Shown: positions 34,020-42,623, counted from the stretch's first letter. The stretch is 64,000 bases of DNA from Parasphingorhabdus sp. SCSIO 66989 (GCF_032852305.1 NZ_CP136594.1:372001-436000), one strand, 5' to 3'. Numbers and translations: made by a program. The notes: a model not told the origin generated them from the letters alone.

Positions 34020-35158
34020 GGGCGACGCGCATTGAAAAGGTGGAAAGCTTTGTCGTCGGCCATTGGCATATTGTCTGTGTGACTGGCGAAAATGGCGTCA
34101 AAGGTTTTGGCGAGGGCACCTATTACACCCACCCCTTGGCCGCATCGCAGATCGTCGAAGAGCTTGCACCCAATTATGAAGGCCAGCCTTCCTTTTGCGC
34201 CGAGCGCGTCTTTTCCAGAATCCTGAAGCTCCATTGCTTTCGCGATATGGCGTCCATGGGGGCGATGAGTGCGATTGACCAGGCAATCTGGGACCTCAAT
34301 GCCCGCACATTGGATATGCCTGTCTGGGAATTGCTGGGCGGGCGGGTGCGTGATCGGGTTCGCGCTATTTTGCTGATCGAAGCGCAAAGCGCCGAGGAAA
34401 TGGTGTCAAAGTCCAAAGCGGCTGCAGAAGAAGGGTTCACTGCGATCAAGCTCAAACCCTTTGTGCAGGACTGGGCAACCAAGCCACGGGCAAAGATGCT
34501 GGAAGATGTTGTCCGCGCCGTCCATGCGGTGCGGGCAGAGATTGGCACCGATATTGACATTGCGATCGAGATTCACCGCAATCTCCTGCCCTGCGACATC
34601 GCTGAATTCTCGCGCCGCGTCGCGTCTATCTCGCCCTATTTCATCGAAGACCCGGTGTTGCCTTATAGCGTCGACGCCAACCGCTATGTCGCTTCCCATA
34701 TTGAAGCACCGGTCGCGCTGGCGGAGCGGAACATGTCGATATGGGAGTTTCGCGAATATTCCGACAGCCATGATATCGCTATTTTGCGGCCCGATATTGG
34801 CATGTGCGGCGGCTTTACCCAGGGGCGCAAGATCGCCGCTATTGCGGAATCGCGCCACCAGAGGATCGTTCCGCACAATTTCACCAGCCCGGTCCTGACC
34901 GCAGCGCATATTCAGATGGCGGCGGCGACTCCCAATTGGGATGTACAGGGCTATGTCCGCGAAGACCGTCAGCCCTGGCTCGACATGGTCGAACAGGTGA
35001 ACCGCATTGAGGATGGGTATCTCGTCATCCCCGACACACCGGGACTCGGCATTGCGGTCAATGAGGAATTTGTCAGGGCGGGCGATTACAAACCCTTTGG
35101 CAATCAGTTCCAGCATCGTGGACCGCTTGCGAGTGACGGGGGAGTGAAGCACCAATGA
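34016..35158 (+). CDS. Enolase-superfamily enzyme (mandelate racemase/muconate lactonizing type)
   Basis: TIM-barrel enzyme of 380 aa with an N-terminal capping domain (about 1-115). The barrel shows a KxK motif in TAIKLKPF, an acidic metal-ligand series (IEIHRN, YFIEDPV, VALAERN), and His in RIVPHNFTS near 285. This is the set of the mandelate racemase subgroup of acid-sugar dehydratases and racemases. It abstracts the proton alpha to a carboxylate; dehydration or epimerisation cannot be told apart here. It lacks the two-lysine signature of methylaspartate ammonia-lyase. Coupled by 4-nt overlaps to both neighbours. Confidence 0.85.
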   Translation: MRATRIEKVESFVVGHWHIVCVTGENGVKGFGEGTYYTHPLAASQIVEELAPNYEGQPSFCAERVFSRILKLHCFRDMASMGAMSAIDQAIWDLNARTLDMPVWELLGGRVRDRVRAILLIEAQSAEEMVSKSKAAAEEGFTAIKLKPFVQDWATKPRAKMLEDVVRAVHAVRAEIGTDIDIAIEIHRNLLPCDIAEFSRRVASISPYFIEDPVLPYSVDANRYVASHIEAPVALAERNMSIWEFREYSDSHDIAILRPDIGMCGGFTQGRKIAAIAESRHQRIVPHNFTSPVLTAAHIQMAAATPNWDVQGYVREDRQPWLDMVEQVNRIEDGYLVIPDTPGLGIAVNEEFVRAGDYKPFGNQFQHRGPLASDGGVKHQ

Positions 35159-35949
35159 GCAAGCCGACTTCAGATACGCCCAACGGATCGGGCCCAGAGA
35201 TGCTGTTCGGGGATCGCTTCAAGGGTGTTCGGGCCGTGGTGATTGGCGGGCGTGGTGCCATTGGTGCTGAGGTGGTCAGCCAATTGAAGAGCCTCGGCGC
35301 AAGCGTGATTATCGGCTCGCATAGCCATGATGGTATTGCCACGGCCGCAGCTGATCTGGAGGGGGACGGGCAGGCAACACTTCAGGTTGATCTGCGCGAT
35401 GCGCCGAGCATTCAGACCTTTGCGCAACAGGTATCGACACTTATGCCCAGCGTGGATGTCCTGATCCTCACTGCCGGGCGGTCGGTACAGGTGCCGCTCA
35501 AGCAGATTGAGCGGCTGACCGATGAGATTATCGACGATGTTTTTGCCTCGGCGGCCACTGGCGTCCTCAAGACCGCGCGCGCCTTCGCTCCATTGATGCG
35601 TCAGGGACAAGACCCGGTGATGGTGTTTGTCGGCTCGGTCGCAGCGCTTACCGGCGGTGGCAGCAATATTGCCTATGCCTCGGCAAAAGGCGCGCTGGAG
35701 ACCATGGCCATTGGTCTGGCCAAAGCGCTTGCTCCCGACATTCGGGTTCTCACCATTTCACCCAGCGCGCTGGAGACCCCGTTTGTGGCTGACCGCGATG
35801 AGAGCTTTATCGAGGCAACGGTCAAGGCCACTCCGATCGGGCGGTTGACCGGGATTGACGAGGTTGCGCTCGCCATTCTTTCTGCCGCCCGGCTGCTGAC
35901 AGCCAGCACCGGGATAAGCATTCCCGTCGATGGCGGTCGGCATCTGTAA
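35155..35949 (+). CDS. Short-chain dehydrogenase/reductase (operon 1)
   Basis: Rossmann-fold NAD(P)H oxidoreductase of 264 aa. The cofactor motif is the unusual GGRGAIGAE (about 27-35) instead of TGxxxGIG. NxxG is replaced by TAGRS near 109, and the catalytic pair is YASAK (near 177-181) with a preceding Ser in VGSVAAL. The C-terminal IPVDGGRHL is standard. An N-terminal extension of about 20 aa precedes the fold. It overlaps the enolase-type gene by 4 nt and precedes BKACE1 by 20 nt, so it probably handles the product of one of these. Confidence 0.87.
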   Translation: MSKPTSDTPNGSGPEMLFGDRFKGVRAVVIGGRGAIGAEVVSQLKSLGASVIIGSHSHDGIATAAADLEGDGQATLQVDLRDAPSIQTFAQQVSTLMPSVDVLILTAGRSVQVPLKQIERLTDEIIDDVFASAATGVLKTARAFAPLMRQGQDPVMVFVGSVAALTGGGSNIAYASAKGALETMAIGLAKALAPDIRVLTISPSALETPFVADRDESFIEATVKATPIGRLTGIDEVALAILSAARLLTASTGISIPVDGGRHL

Positions 35950-35969
35950 CAGCGGATAAGGGACGTTTC

Positions 35970-36845
35970 ATGACCAAGACAATTCTGACCTGCGCGGTAA
36001 CCGGAAACATTACACGGCCCGACCAGACCCCCTATCTCCCTATCACCCCGGCGCAGATTGCGGATGATTGCATCGCTGCCTATCGCCAAGGAGCCGCGAT
36101 TGTACACATTCATGTGCGCGATCCGGAAACGGGCGCGCCTTCCATGGCGGTGGGGCATTATCGCGAGACGGTGGAGCGCATCCGGGATGTGACTTCTGAC
36201 CTGATCCTGAATCTGACCACAGGCCCCGGCCAGCGCTTCCTGCCCAGCGTAGAGGACCCGTCGGTTGCGGCGGAAGGCACCAATTTGCTGCCACCGGCAG
36301 AGCGCGTTCCGCATGTTCTGGCGCTGCAGCCAGAGGTGTGTACGCTTGACCTCAACACCATGGCGTCGGGCAATCAGGTGATTATCAATATCCCGCGAAC
36401 GGTGGAGGAGATGGCGCGGCTGGTGCGCGATGTTGGCGTCAAGCCCGAGCTCGAACTGTTCAGTTCCGGCGACCTTGTGATGGCGCGCGATCTTATGCAA
36501 CAGCTCGATTTTTCCGACCCGCTGATGGTCTCCTTTGTTATGGGCATCAAATATGGTTGGCCGCCCACTGTCGAGGCGTTGCAGCTTGCGCTCAGCCTGC
36601 TGCCAGAGGGGGCGATATGGACGGCATTCGGGGTCGGGCGCCACTCCTTCCCAATGGTGGCGCAGTCGGTGTTGCTTGGCGGCCATATTCGGGTCGGACT
36701 TGAGGATAATCTCTATCTCAGCAAAGGTGAACTGGCTGAGGGCAATGGACCCTTGTGCGAAAAAGCTGTGCGCATCGTGCGTGATCTTGGCGGTGAGATC
36801 GCCTCGCCCCAAGAAGCGCGGGCGCTTCTTGGATTAGGGTCATAA
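35970..36845 (+). CDS. BKACE enzyme 1 (DUF849, beta-keto acid cleavage)
   Basis: Member of the 3-keto-5-aminohexanoate cleavage (Kce/BKACE) family, 291 aa. BKACE enzymes combine a beta-keto acid with acetyl-CoA to give acetoacetate and a new acyl-CoA. The zinc ligands are H46 and H48 in VHIHVRD. The LPITPAQIADD and NLTTGPG segments and the conserved Glu in VGLEDN (near 239) are present. The start has AAGGGA nearby. It closes operon 1, behind AT1, which could form its beta-keto acid. The substrate side chain is not readable. Confidence 0.93.
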   Translation: MTKTILTCAVTGNITRPDQTPYLPITPAQIADDCIAAYRQGAAIVHIHVRDPETGAPSMAVGHYRETVERIRDVTSDLILNLTTGPGQRFLPSVEDPSVAAEGTNLLPPAERVPHVLALQPEVCTLDLNTMASGNQVIINIPRTVEEMARLVRDVGVKPELELFSSGDLVMARDLMQQLDFSDPLMVSFVMGIKYGWPPTVEALQLALSLLPEGAIWTAFGVGRHSFPMVAQSVLLGGHIRVGLEDNLYLSKGELAEGNGPLCEKAVRIVRDLGGEIASPQEARALLGLGS

Positions 36846-36859
36846 TCTCATAGCTACAC

Positions 36860-37300
36860 TCAGGCTTGCTCTTTAAACTCGGCTTGCGTCGCGACGCCAA
36901 AAAGCTCTTTGAGCATCTTGTCTTCAACGGCTCCCAGAGCCTCAAGCGCATTGGGAGGGCGGACCATGACGGTCAGCTCCTTTATCTTGCCATCATCCTC
37001 TATGGTAAAGATATCAAGCCCCTGCAGAGAGTACTTCCCGACATTACCGGTAAACTCCATAAACACCTCGGAGCCGGCAACCCAATGTCGCTCATAGGTG
37101 AAATTCTCAATCGCCTGCGGCACCATGCACAAGATGCCGATCATCCAGTTACGGTCGGTAATCGGGCTCCAGAAACGGGGCGTGAACAGTTTCACCTCGT
37201 CCGCCAGCATATCCTGAAAGGAGCCCGGATCCAGAAATGCCTTCGACTCGATCTTACTGCGCATTGAGGCAGCAAAATTCTCTCCGATTGCGTGATCCAT
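36860..37300 (-). CDS. SnoaL-like/NTF2-fold protein
   Basis: Small alpha+beta-barrel protein of 146 aa resembling SnoaL-like cyclases, limonene-epoxide hydrolase and steroid isomerase. It has a helical start, then the FTPRFWSPITDRNWMIGIL segment, VFMEFTGNVG, and QGLDIFTIEDDGKIKELTVMVRPPNALEALG, the usual last strand and helix. No catalytic dyad can be named with confidence. It is convergent with BKACE1 and divergent from the TonB receptor; the operator at 37315 lies 15 nt upstream, so it belongs to the regulon. It may isomerise or hydrate an intermediate. Confidence 0.78.
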   Translation of the reverse strand: MDHAIGENFAASMRSKIESKAFLDPGSFQDMLADEVKLFTPRFWSPITDRNWMIGILCMVPQAIENFTYERHWVAGSEVFMEFTGNVGKYSLQGLDIFTIEDDGKIKELTVMVRPPNALEALGAVEDKMLKELFGVATQAEFKEQA

Positions 37301-37314
37301 CGCGATTCTCCTAT

Positions 37315-37332
37315 TGTGACTATTCGGTCACA
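37315..37332. promoter_or_regulatory. Operator site 2 (TGTGAC-N6-GTCACA)
   Basis: The 6-nt perfect inverted arms at 37315-37320 and 37327-37332 share the TGAC-N6-GTCA core and exact spacing of site 1. It lies 15 nt upstream of the SnoaL-like gene. Confidence 0.75.
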
Positions 37333-37429
37333 TTTATCGGGTGAAATGCGTCGCCTGGCAATATAAAAATATAAGAAACTGTATTGCTTAGATATTTTTC
37401 TTGCATGAAGGGCGACAAAACTGTTTGAT

Positions 37430-37445
37430 ATGACCAATCAGTCAT
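37430..37445. promoter_or_regulatory. Operator site 3 (ATGAC-N6-GTCAT)
   Basis: ATGAC at 37430-37434 and GTCAT at 37441-37445 are perfect arms with a 6-nt centre; the outer bases extend the palindrome with one mismatch. It is 43 nt before the TonB receptor start at 37488. Confidence 0.8.
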
Positions 37446-37487
37446 GTAATATCTTTGTCAAATAAATCCGGTGGGGGATGTGATAAT

Positions 37488-39899
37488 ATGCGAAAGATTT
37501 TATCGGGACTCTTTGGTACGTCGGTCTTGTGCACCGGCCTGATGGCGGCACCTGCACTTGCTCAGGATCAATCGGCGCAGGATCAGTCGACGGATGATCA
37601 ATCGGACGATGACGAGTTTAATGATAACAATGTCATTACCGTAACCGCGACCAAGCGCGAGGGCTTCGTTCAGGATATCCCGTTCACCGTCCAGGCGGTG
37701 TCCGGCGCGGACGTTGAAGCATCGGGTGCCATCGACTTGTCGACTGTTGTCGAGCGATTTGCCGGCGTTGAACTGCGGACATCACAGCCGGGTATCGGCG
37801 CGATTGCCATTCGCGGTATTGCCGAGCTCAATACCTCCAACATTGCGGGTGGCACGGGCGCCGCTGTCGGCCTCTATGTCGATGAAGCGCCGTTCACCGT
37901 GGCGGGCCTGATGCCGCAGGCTGCGGTCTATGACCTTGAGCGCGTCGAGGTTCTCAAAGGACCGCAGGGTTCGCTCTTTGGTGAAGGTTCTCTGGGTGGC
38001 ACAATCCGTCTGGTGACCAACAAGCCTGATTCGAACAGGTTTGAAGCAAGAGCAAATTATCAAATTGGCGCTGTCGAAGATGGCGGCACCAATCACCAGC
38101 TCACGGGCATGATCAATATTCCTCTGGTCGAGGACGTACTCGCCTTCCGCGCGGTCGGCTTCTATTATGACATGGCGGGCTGGATCGACCGGATCAACCC
38201 GGACGTGGCGGTGGGTTTCGGTCCCGGTGTGAACACCGCCAACCCTGCATTGCCGAATACAATCTCGACCTTCACGGAAGGTTCGATTGAGGAAGACCAT
38301 AATGACAGCGAAAGCTATGGCGGCCGCTTCCAGTTGGAATTGACCCCGGGCGATGGCTGGCGCGTGAATGCCAGTGCGATGTTCATGGACGCAGAACGCG
38401 GCGGTCTGTCGCGCGGTACGCTTGATCGGGTCAGCACGGTTTCAACCGACTTTGAGGACACAGAAGACGAGCTGCAGCAATATGGCTTGGTGATTGAGAA
38501 GCAGTTTGATTTCGGTACATTCCTGTCATCGACCTCCTATTTTGATCGTGAGATCATCTATACTCAGGACCAGATCGGTCTGGTGGATGTCGCCAATGAT
38601 CTGGTCTTCGGCATTTCCGCGGCTCTGTTGGGAGCGCCGGAATCTGTGTCGGGTCTCCGTGGTGACTTTGGCTCCGGAACAGAAGACTTTTCGCAAGAGT
38701 TGCGCTTCGTTTCCGACTTTGGCGGCGACTTCCAGCTGACCGCTGGTGCTTTCTATCGCCAACGTGACTTTACTTTTGATTTCACCACACCAACCGAGCC
38801 CCCGGCCTCTGCTGCGGTTTTGAATGCCGCCGTAGGCGCGCCGATCTTCACCGCACCGGGGCAGGGAGACACGCAGATCAATACGGTTGCCGAGACCGAA
38901 CAATGGGCCATTTTTGGCGAGGCAACCTATGACATCACCCCGAGTTTGCATCTGTTGGTAGGTGGCCGCCTATTCAATGAAAGTCGGGAATCGTCCACCA
39001 CCGCTTTCGGCGTCTTCATTGGTGCCATTCCGGCCCAGACCTTCACCACGGGTGCGGACGAGACACTGTTCACGCCGAGACTGTCGCTTAGCTATGACTT
39101 TGCGGAAAACATCACGGGATATGTGACCTACTCCGAAGGTTTCAGAAGCGGTGGCCAGAATGATCTGAACCCCTTTGTTCCGGCGATCGACCTGCAGGAA
39201 TATGATTCAGAGCGCATCGCAACCTATGAAGCTGGCCTCAAGACGCGCTTCGATGACTCCGGGGTCACCTTGAACGTCGCCTTCTTCTATAATGACTGGT
39301 CCGACCTTCAGGTTGTCCTCGCCGAAGGCCCCGGCGGTGCCGGTGAAGTTCTGGGCAATGCGGGCAGCGCACGCAGCTATGGTGTCGATGCCGAGATAAA
39401 CTGGCAAGTGACCGATGCCCTCAACATTGCGGCGACCGCGATGGTCATGGAAACCGGTATTCGCGACAGCGTATTGACCGTTCCCGATCCAACCGGAGTG
39501 GGGCCTGACATTCCTGTCCCTGTTGGCACAGACATTCCGCAGACCGCGGAGGAACAATTCTCGGTCGTGGCGAGCTACAATGAGCCGATCAGTAATGATC
39601 TTTCGCTTTTTGCACGCGGCGCCGTGAGCTATCTCAGCGGATCGGTCACCAACCTGACCGCTGTCACAGGCCAAACCATCCAGCCAGCAACGCAGCCCGG
39701 CTTCACCAAGGTCGATTTTCGCGTTGGTTTAGAGCATGATAACTGGTCGCTGGCCTTGTTTGCCGACAATCTCTTTGATGAGGACATTATTCTCGGGACG
39801 CGTCCGGGCGTGACCGCGCGCGACTTTGTGACCGGCGATCTGGCCTTTATTCAGGGTCCGCCGCGCGTTATCGGACTGGCTCTTGGTGTGAGATATTAA
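37488..39899 (+). CDS. TonB-dependent outer-membrane receptor
   Basis: Energy-coupled outer-membrane importer of 803 aa from ATG 37488 (GGGGGA upstream; the frame back to the TTG at 37455 is not needed). The signal peptide ends near AAPALAQ. An Asp/Gln-rich stretch is followed by the TonB-box-like NVITVTATKR (near 47-56), a plug domain (about 60-180) with the VEVLKGPQGSLFGEGSLGGTIR block, and a beta-barrel ending in LGVRY. No siderophore-type neighbours exist. The operator and cluster indicate import of the compound degraded here. TetR and the dehydrogenase follow on the same strand. Confidence 0.92.
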   Translation: MRKILSGLFGTSVLCTGLMAAPALAQDQSAQDQSTDDQSDDDEFNDNNVITVTATKREGFVQDIPFTVQAVSGADVEASGAIDLSTVVERFAGVELRTSQPGIGAIAIRGIAELNTSNIAGGTGAAVGLYVDEAPFTVAGLMPQAAVYDLERVEVLKGPQGSLFGEGSLGGTIRLVTNKPDSNRFEARANYQIGAVEDGGTNHQLTGMINIPLVEDVLAFRAVGFYYDMAGWIDRINPDVAVGFGPGVNTANPALPNTISTFTEGSIEEDHNDSESYGGRFQLELTPGDGWRVNASAMFMDAERGGLSRGTLDRVSTVSTDFEDTEDELQQYGLVIEKQFDFGTFLSSTSYFDREIIYTQDQIGLVDVANDLVFGISAALLGAPESVSGLRGDFGSGTEDFSQELRFVSDFGGDFQLTAGAFYRQRDFTFDFTTPTEPPASAAVLNAAVGAPIFTAPGQGDTQINTVAETEQWAIFGEATYDITPSLHLLVGGRLFNESRESSTTAFGVFIGAIPAQTFTTGADETLFTPRLSLSYDFAENITGYVTYSEGFRSGGQNDLNPFVPAIDLQEYDSERIATYEAGLKTRFDDSGVTLNVAFFYNDWSDLQVVLAEGPGGAGEVLGNAGSARSYGVDAEINWQVTDALNIAATAMVMETGIRDSVLTVPDPTGVGPDIPVPVGTDIPQTAEEQFSVVASYNEPISNDLSLFARGAVSYLSGSVTNLTAVTGQTIQPATQPGFTKVDFRVGLEHDNWSLALFADNLFDEDIILGTRPGVTARDFVTGDLAFIQGPPRVIGLALGVRY

Positions 39900-39933
39900 G
39901 GGCTGGTCTGGTGCTGAGGCCATGTTTTGGTTA

Positions 39934-39952
39934 GATGAGACCCCGTCTCATC
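39934..39952. promoter_or_regulatory. Palindrome upstream of the TetR gene
   Basis: GATGAGAC (39934-39941) and GTCTCATC (39945-39952) are perfect arms around CCC. No T-run follows, so an operator is more likely than a terminator. It differs in spacing from the four cluster sites. It lies 17 nt before the preferred TetR start. Confidence 0.55.
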
Positions 39953-39969
39953 GTCACAAGAGGTCTTTC

Positions 39970-40752
39970 GTGTCCACAAAAACGCAGTCAAAAAATGAAA
40001 ATCTTGAATCTCATGATTTCGGTTCGTCTGCAATCCAGCCCATCAAGTTCGTATTCTATCTTGATGCACAATTAAGTGCTTTTGAAAACAAGCGCAGCGG
40101 ATCGAAGACGCGATTGAAGCTTTTGGTGGCGACGGCGAAATTGATGGAGACCCGGGTCTTCTCCGAGATCAATGTTCAGGACATTTGTGATCAGGCGGAA
40201 GTTGCCAAGGGTACCTTCTACATTCAGTTCAAGACCAAAGAAGACATTATCCGGGCCCTGTTCGAGGAGTTTATCGCCTTCGAATATAATTCCATGCCCT
40301 ATGTCGACCCGGAAACGGGCGCTTTCCGGTCCATGTGTCTCTTTGTCGGCTGGTATGAGCGGACATTTCGGATCAATGCCGGGCTGATGCGCAGCTTCGT
40401 GCGGCTGAGTGATCTGGATGAAGAGGTCGCGGCTTTGTGGACACAGCGCAACAACATGATCGTACAGCGCGGCATCTCCAACTATCTGCTGCAGACCCGA
40501 TTTGAAAAAGACAGGAAGAAACTGGCTTTGCTGGCCATCCGCACCGTGGGCGGGATTATGGATTATACCCTGTTTGCCCGGCACGGCATTCATCAGGCCT
40601 CTGACTTCACAGCAGATTTCAGCGATGACGAGCTGATCCAGTTCCACTCGCTGTTAATGTACCGCTGCCTCTATGGCGAGGACCCGCCCAAAGAGGATCG
40701 CAGTTCTATGGTCGAGTATTTTATCGACCGCGCCCAGCCTGCAACGGCCTAG
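39970..40752 (+). CDS. TetR-family regulator, likely repressor of the cluster
   Basis: DNA-binding repressor of about 260 aa. I choose GTG 39970 because AAGAGG lies 5 nt upstream and because the longer frame (ATG 39922) crosses a palindrome. The HTH region (about 50-95) has KLLVATAKLMETRVFSEINV followed by QDICDQAEVAKGTFYIQFKTKEDII, the standard TetR turn GTFYxxFKTKE. The C-terminal ligand domain (100-260) is divergent, as usual. The roughly 40-residue N-terminal tail is unusual. It lies between the TonB receptor and the dehydrogenase. It is the only regulator in the cluster, so it is the natural candidate for the shared ATGAC-N6-GTCAT sites. Confidence 0.85.
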   Translation: MSTKTQSKNENLESHDFGSSAIQPIKFVFYLDAQLSAFENKRSGSKTRLKLLVATAKLMETRVFSEINVQDICDQAEVAKGTFYIQFKTKEDIIRALFEEFIAFEYNSMPYVDPETGAFRSMCLFVGWYERTFRINAGLMRSFVRLSDLDEEVAALWTQRNNMIVQRGISNYLLQTRFEKDRKKLALLAIRTVGGIMDYTLFARHGIHQASDFTADFSDDELIQFHSLLMYRCLYGEDPPKEDRSSMVEYFIDRAQPATA

Positions 40753-40777
40753 GGCAAGACCCCGGGAGACAAGCCAC

Positions 40778-41662
40778 ATGCAACAGGCCCATGCGCCGAT
40801 CCTTTTTCTTGGTACAGGCATTATGGGCGCGCCGATGGTCCGGCGGCTTGAGGCCGCTGGCTATGATGTAGAGGTATGGAACCGGTCGGCCGACAAGGCT
40901 GAGGCGTTGGCGTCTGAAAATGTGGCCGCGATCAAGGATTTGATGGCGCTCGCTCCAGCGGTGCGTACCGTGATCCTGATGGTCAGCACCGGTGCGGTCG
41001 TCGATGAATTGCTGTTTGGGGAAGATGGGACTGGCGGTCTGCAAGGGATGCTTGCACCCGGTTCGACCGTTATTGTGATGAGCTCTATCCCGGTGCAATC
41101 ATCCCGCGCCCAGGCCGAGAAGCTAAAGGCCCATGGTATTGCCTATCTTGATGCTCCTGTCTCGGGCGGCGAGAAAGGCGCGATTGAAGGCACGCTTTCT
41201 ATCATGGTAGGCGGAGAAGGTACCCGCGTTGATGAATCGCGACCGGCGCTTGAGGCAATGGGGCGCGTCATTCACATAGGCCCCAATGGCTGTGGTCAGC
41301 TTGCCAAACTGGCCAACCAAACCATTGTCGGCATCACCATTGGCGCGGTGTCCGAGGCGCTTTTGCTTGCCAAGGCCGGAGGCGCTGATTTGGCCGCGGT
41401 TCGAGAGGCGCTGCTAGGCGGCTTTGCGCGGTCAGAGATCCTGTCGCAACATGGCCAGCGGATGATTGACGGTAACTTTACCCCCGGTGCCAAATCGGAA
41501 GTGCAGCTGAAAGATGCCAATACTGCACTCGGTCTCGCCGACGAGTTGGGCGTTGAGACGCCGCTTCTGACAGAAGTGGCTGCGCTCTACGCCGAGCTGT
41601 GTAAAAAAGGCGGAGCAAATCTCGACCACAGCGCCCTTTACAAACTGCTTGATGAGCGGTGA
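40778..41662 (+). CDS. 3-hydroxyisobutyrate dehydrogenase-like oxidoreductase
   Basis: NAD(P)-dependent beta-hydroxyacid dehydrogenase of 294 aa from ATG 40778 (GGGAGA upstream). The dinucleotide motif is FLGTGIMGAPM (about 9-19), the substrate motif DAPVSGGEKGAIEGTLSIMVGG near 123-144, and the catalytic Lys is in QLAKLANQ near 174. The family oxidises 3-hydroxyisobutyrate, 2-hydroxy-3-oxopropionate and similar acids. It begins 25 nt after the TetR stop, so it is probably co-transcribed. Here it likely acts on a branched beta-hydroxy acid formed downstream of BKACE. Confidence 0.88.
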   Translation: MQQAHAPILFLGTGIMGAPMVRRLEAAGYDVEVWNRSADKAEALASENVAAIKDLMALAPAVRTVILMVSTGAVVDELLFGEDGTGGLQGMLAPGSTVIVMSSIPVQSSRAQAEKLKAHGIAYLDAPVSGGEKGAIEGTLSIMVGGEGTRVDESRPALEAMGRVIHIGPNGCGQLAKLANQTIVGITIGAVSEALLLAKAGGADLAAVREALLGGFARSEILSQHGQRMIDGNFTPGAKSEVQLKDANTALGLADELGVETPLLTEVAALYAELCKKGGANLDHSALYKLLDER

Positions 41663-41664
41663 TT

Positions 41665-41680
41665 ATGACCTTCTGATCAT
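41665..41680. promoter_or_regulatory. Weak operator-like site 5 (ATGAC-N6-ATCAT)
   Basis: ATGAC at 41665-41669 and ATCAT at 41676-41680 have the cluster spacing but one mismatch in the right arm; outer bases TT/AA extend the symmetry. It lies 96 bp upstream of site 4, near nine helical turns, so cooperative binding is conceivable. Confidence 0.4.
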
Positions 41681-41760
41681 AAATTGCGCCCCCAGAAACT
41701 AATTTCTTTCAATATATTATAGAGAATATCTGCTCGGTATTGGATTCAAGTCTTTACAAC

Positions 41761-41776
41761 ATGACCACTGGGTCAT
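41761..41776. promoter_or_regulatory. Operator site 4 (ATGAC-N6-GTCAT)
   Basis: Perfect arms at 41761-41765 and 41772-41776 with a 6-nt centre, 22 nt before the start of the 11-gene operon that begins at 41799. Same sequence and spacing as sites 1 and 3. Confidence 0.8.
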
Positions 41777-41798
41777 ATTGTGAGGCGAGGAGAAGATA

Positions 41799-42623
41799 AT
41801 GTCCGTTTATCCAGAGAATTACCTGAGCGGTAAATCCACCTTCATTGCGGGGGGAACCTCGGGGATTAACCTCGGCATCGCCAAGCTCTTTGCCCAACTG
41901 GGTGCGCATGTCTGCGTCATGAGCCGGTCACAGGACAAGGTGGACGCTGCTGTTGCCGAAATCGCAGCGCAGAATAGTGATATTAGCGTCAAGGGCTTTT
42001 CCGCCGACGTTCGGGACTATGACGCCGTCAGTGAGGCCCTGAAAGTCGGCGCGGAAGCGCATGGGGAATTCGACATCGTAATCTCCGGTGCGGCGGGTAA
42101 TTTCATGGCCCCTGCATCGGCCATGTCGGCCAATGCCTTCAAGACGGTGATCGACATCGATCTGCTGGGAACCTTTAACGTGCTGCGCGCCGCTTTTGAG
42201 GTTTCGAAGCAGCCCGGTGCCTCCTTTATCAACATTTCGGCGCCGCAAGGGGCCCAGCCCTTTTTCGGCCAGGCGCATGTCTGCTCGGCAAAGGCCGGCA
42301 TCGACATGCTGACCAAATGTCTTGCGTCTGAATGGGGCGTTTCGGGTGTGCGGGTCAACGCGATTGTCCCCGGTCCGATTGAAGGCACCGAGGGCATGGC
42401 GCGTCTGGCACCGACGCCAGAGGCGCGCAAATTCGTAGAAATGAGCGTGCCGATGCGGCGCTATGGCTCCACCGAAGAGATTGGCAATATGGCCGTATTT
42501 CTCGGCTCCGAAGCTGCGGCCTATGTCACTGGCTGCATCCATTATTGTGATGGCGGCCAGACCCTGTCCGGCGGCGGCGCTCTCAACCCGGCACTCCTCA
42601 TGGAAATGACCAGCAAAAAATAA
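41799..42623 (+). CDS. 2,4-dienoyl-CoA reductase-like SDR
   Basis: SDR of 274 aa resembling the DECR1/DECR2 branch, NADPH enzymes that reduce conjugated 2,4-dienoyl-CoA. The cofactor motif is GGTSGINLGIA (about 18-28). The usual catalytic Tyr of YxxxK is absent: the sequence is QAHVCSAKAG, as in peroxisomal DECR with its HxGSAK. The APGPI-like VPGPIEGTEGMARL block also matches DECR2. CDGGQTL closes the fold. AGGAG precedes the ATG. As first gene after operator 4 and directly before BKACE2, it fits reduction of a dienoyl-CoA released by BKACE. Confidence 0.87.
   Translation: MSVYPENYLSGKSTFIAGGTSGINLGIAKLFAQLGAHVCVMSRSQDKVDAAVAEIAAQNSDISVKGFSADVRDYDAVSEALKVGAEAHGEFDIVISGAAGNFMAPASAMSANAFKTVIDIDLLGTFNVLRAAFEVSKQPGASFINISAPQGAQPFFGQAHVCSAKAGIDMLTKCLASEWGVSGVRVNAIVPGPIEGTEGMARLAPTPEARKFVEMSVPMRRYGSTEEIGNMAVFLGSEAAAYVTGCIHYCDGGQTLSGGGALNPALLMEMTSKK

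Noticed and set aside
34016-35158. Enolase-type gene as methylaspartate ammonia-lyase (attractive because microcystins contain methylaspartate)
   Set aside because: The sequence has the KxK plus His (VPHNF) set of the mandelate racemase subgroup rather than the ammonia-lyase signature.
37488-39899. TonB receptor as an iron-siderophore receptor
   Set aside because: No siderophore or iron-uptake genes are nearby and the promoter has the cluster operator instead of an evident Fur box.
39934-39952. Palindrome after the TonB gene as a Rho-independent terminator
   Set aside because: The arms are followed by GTCACAAG, with no T-run on either strand.
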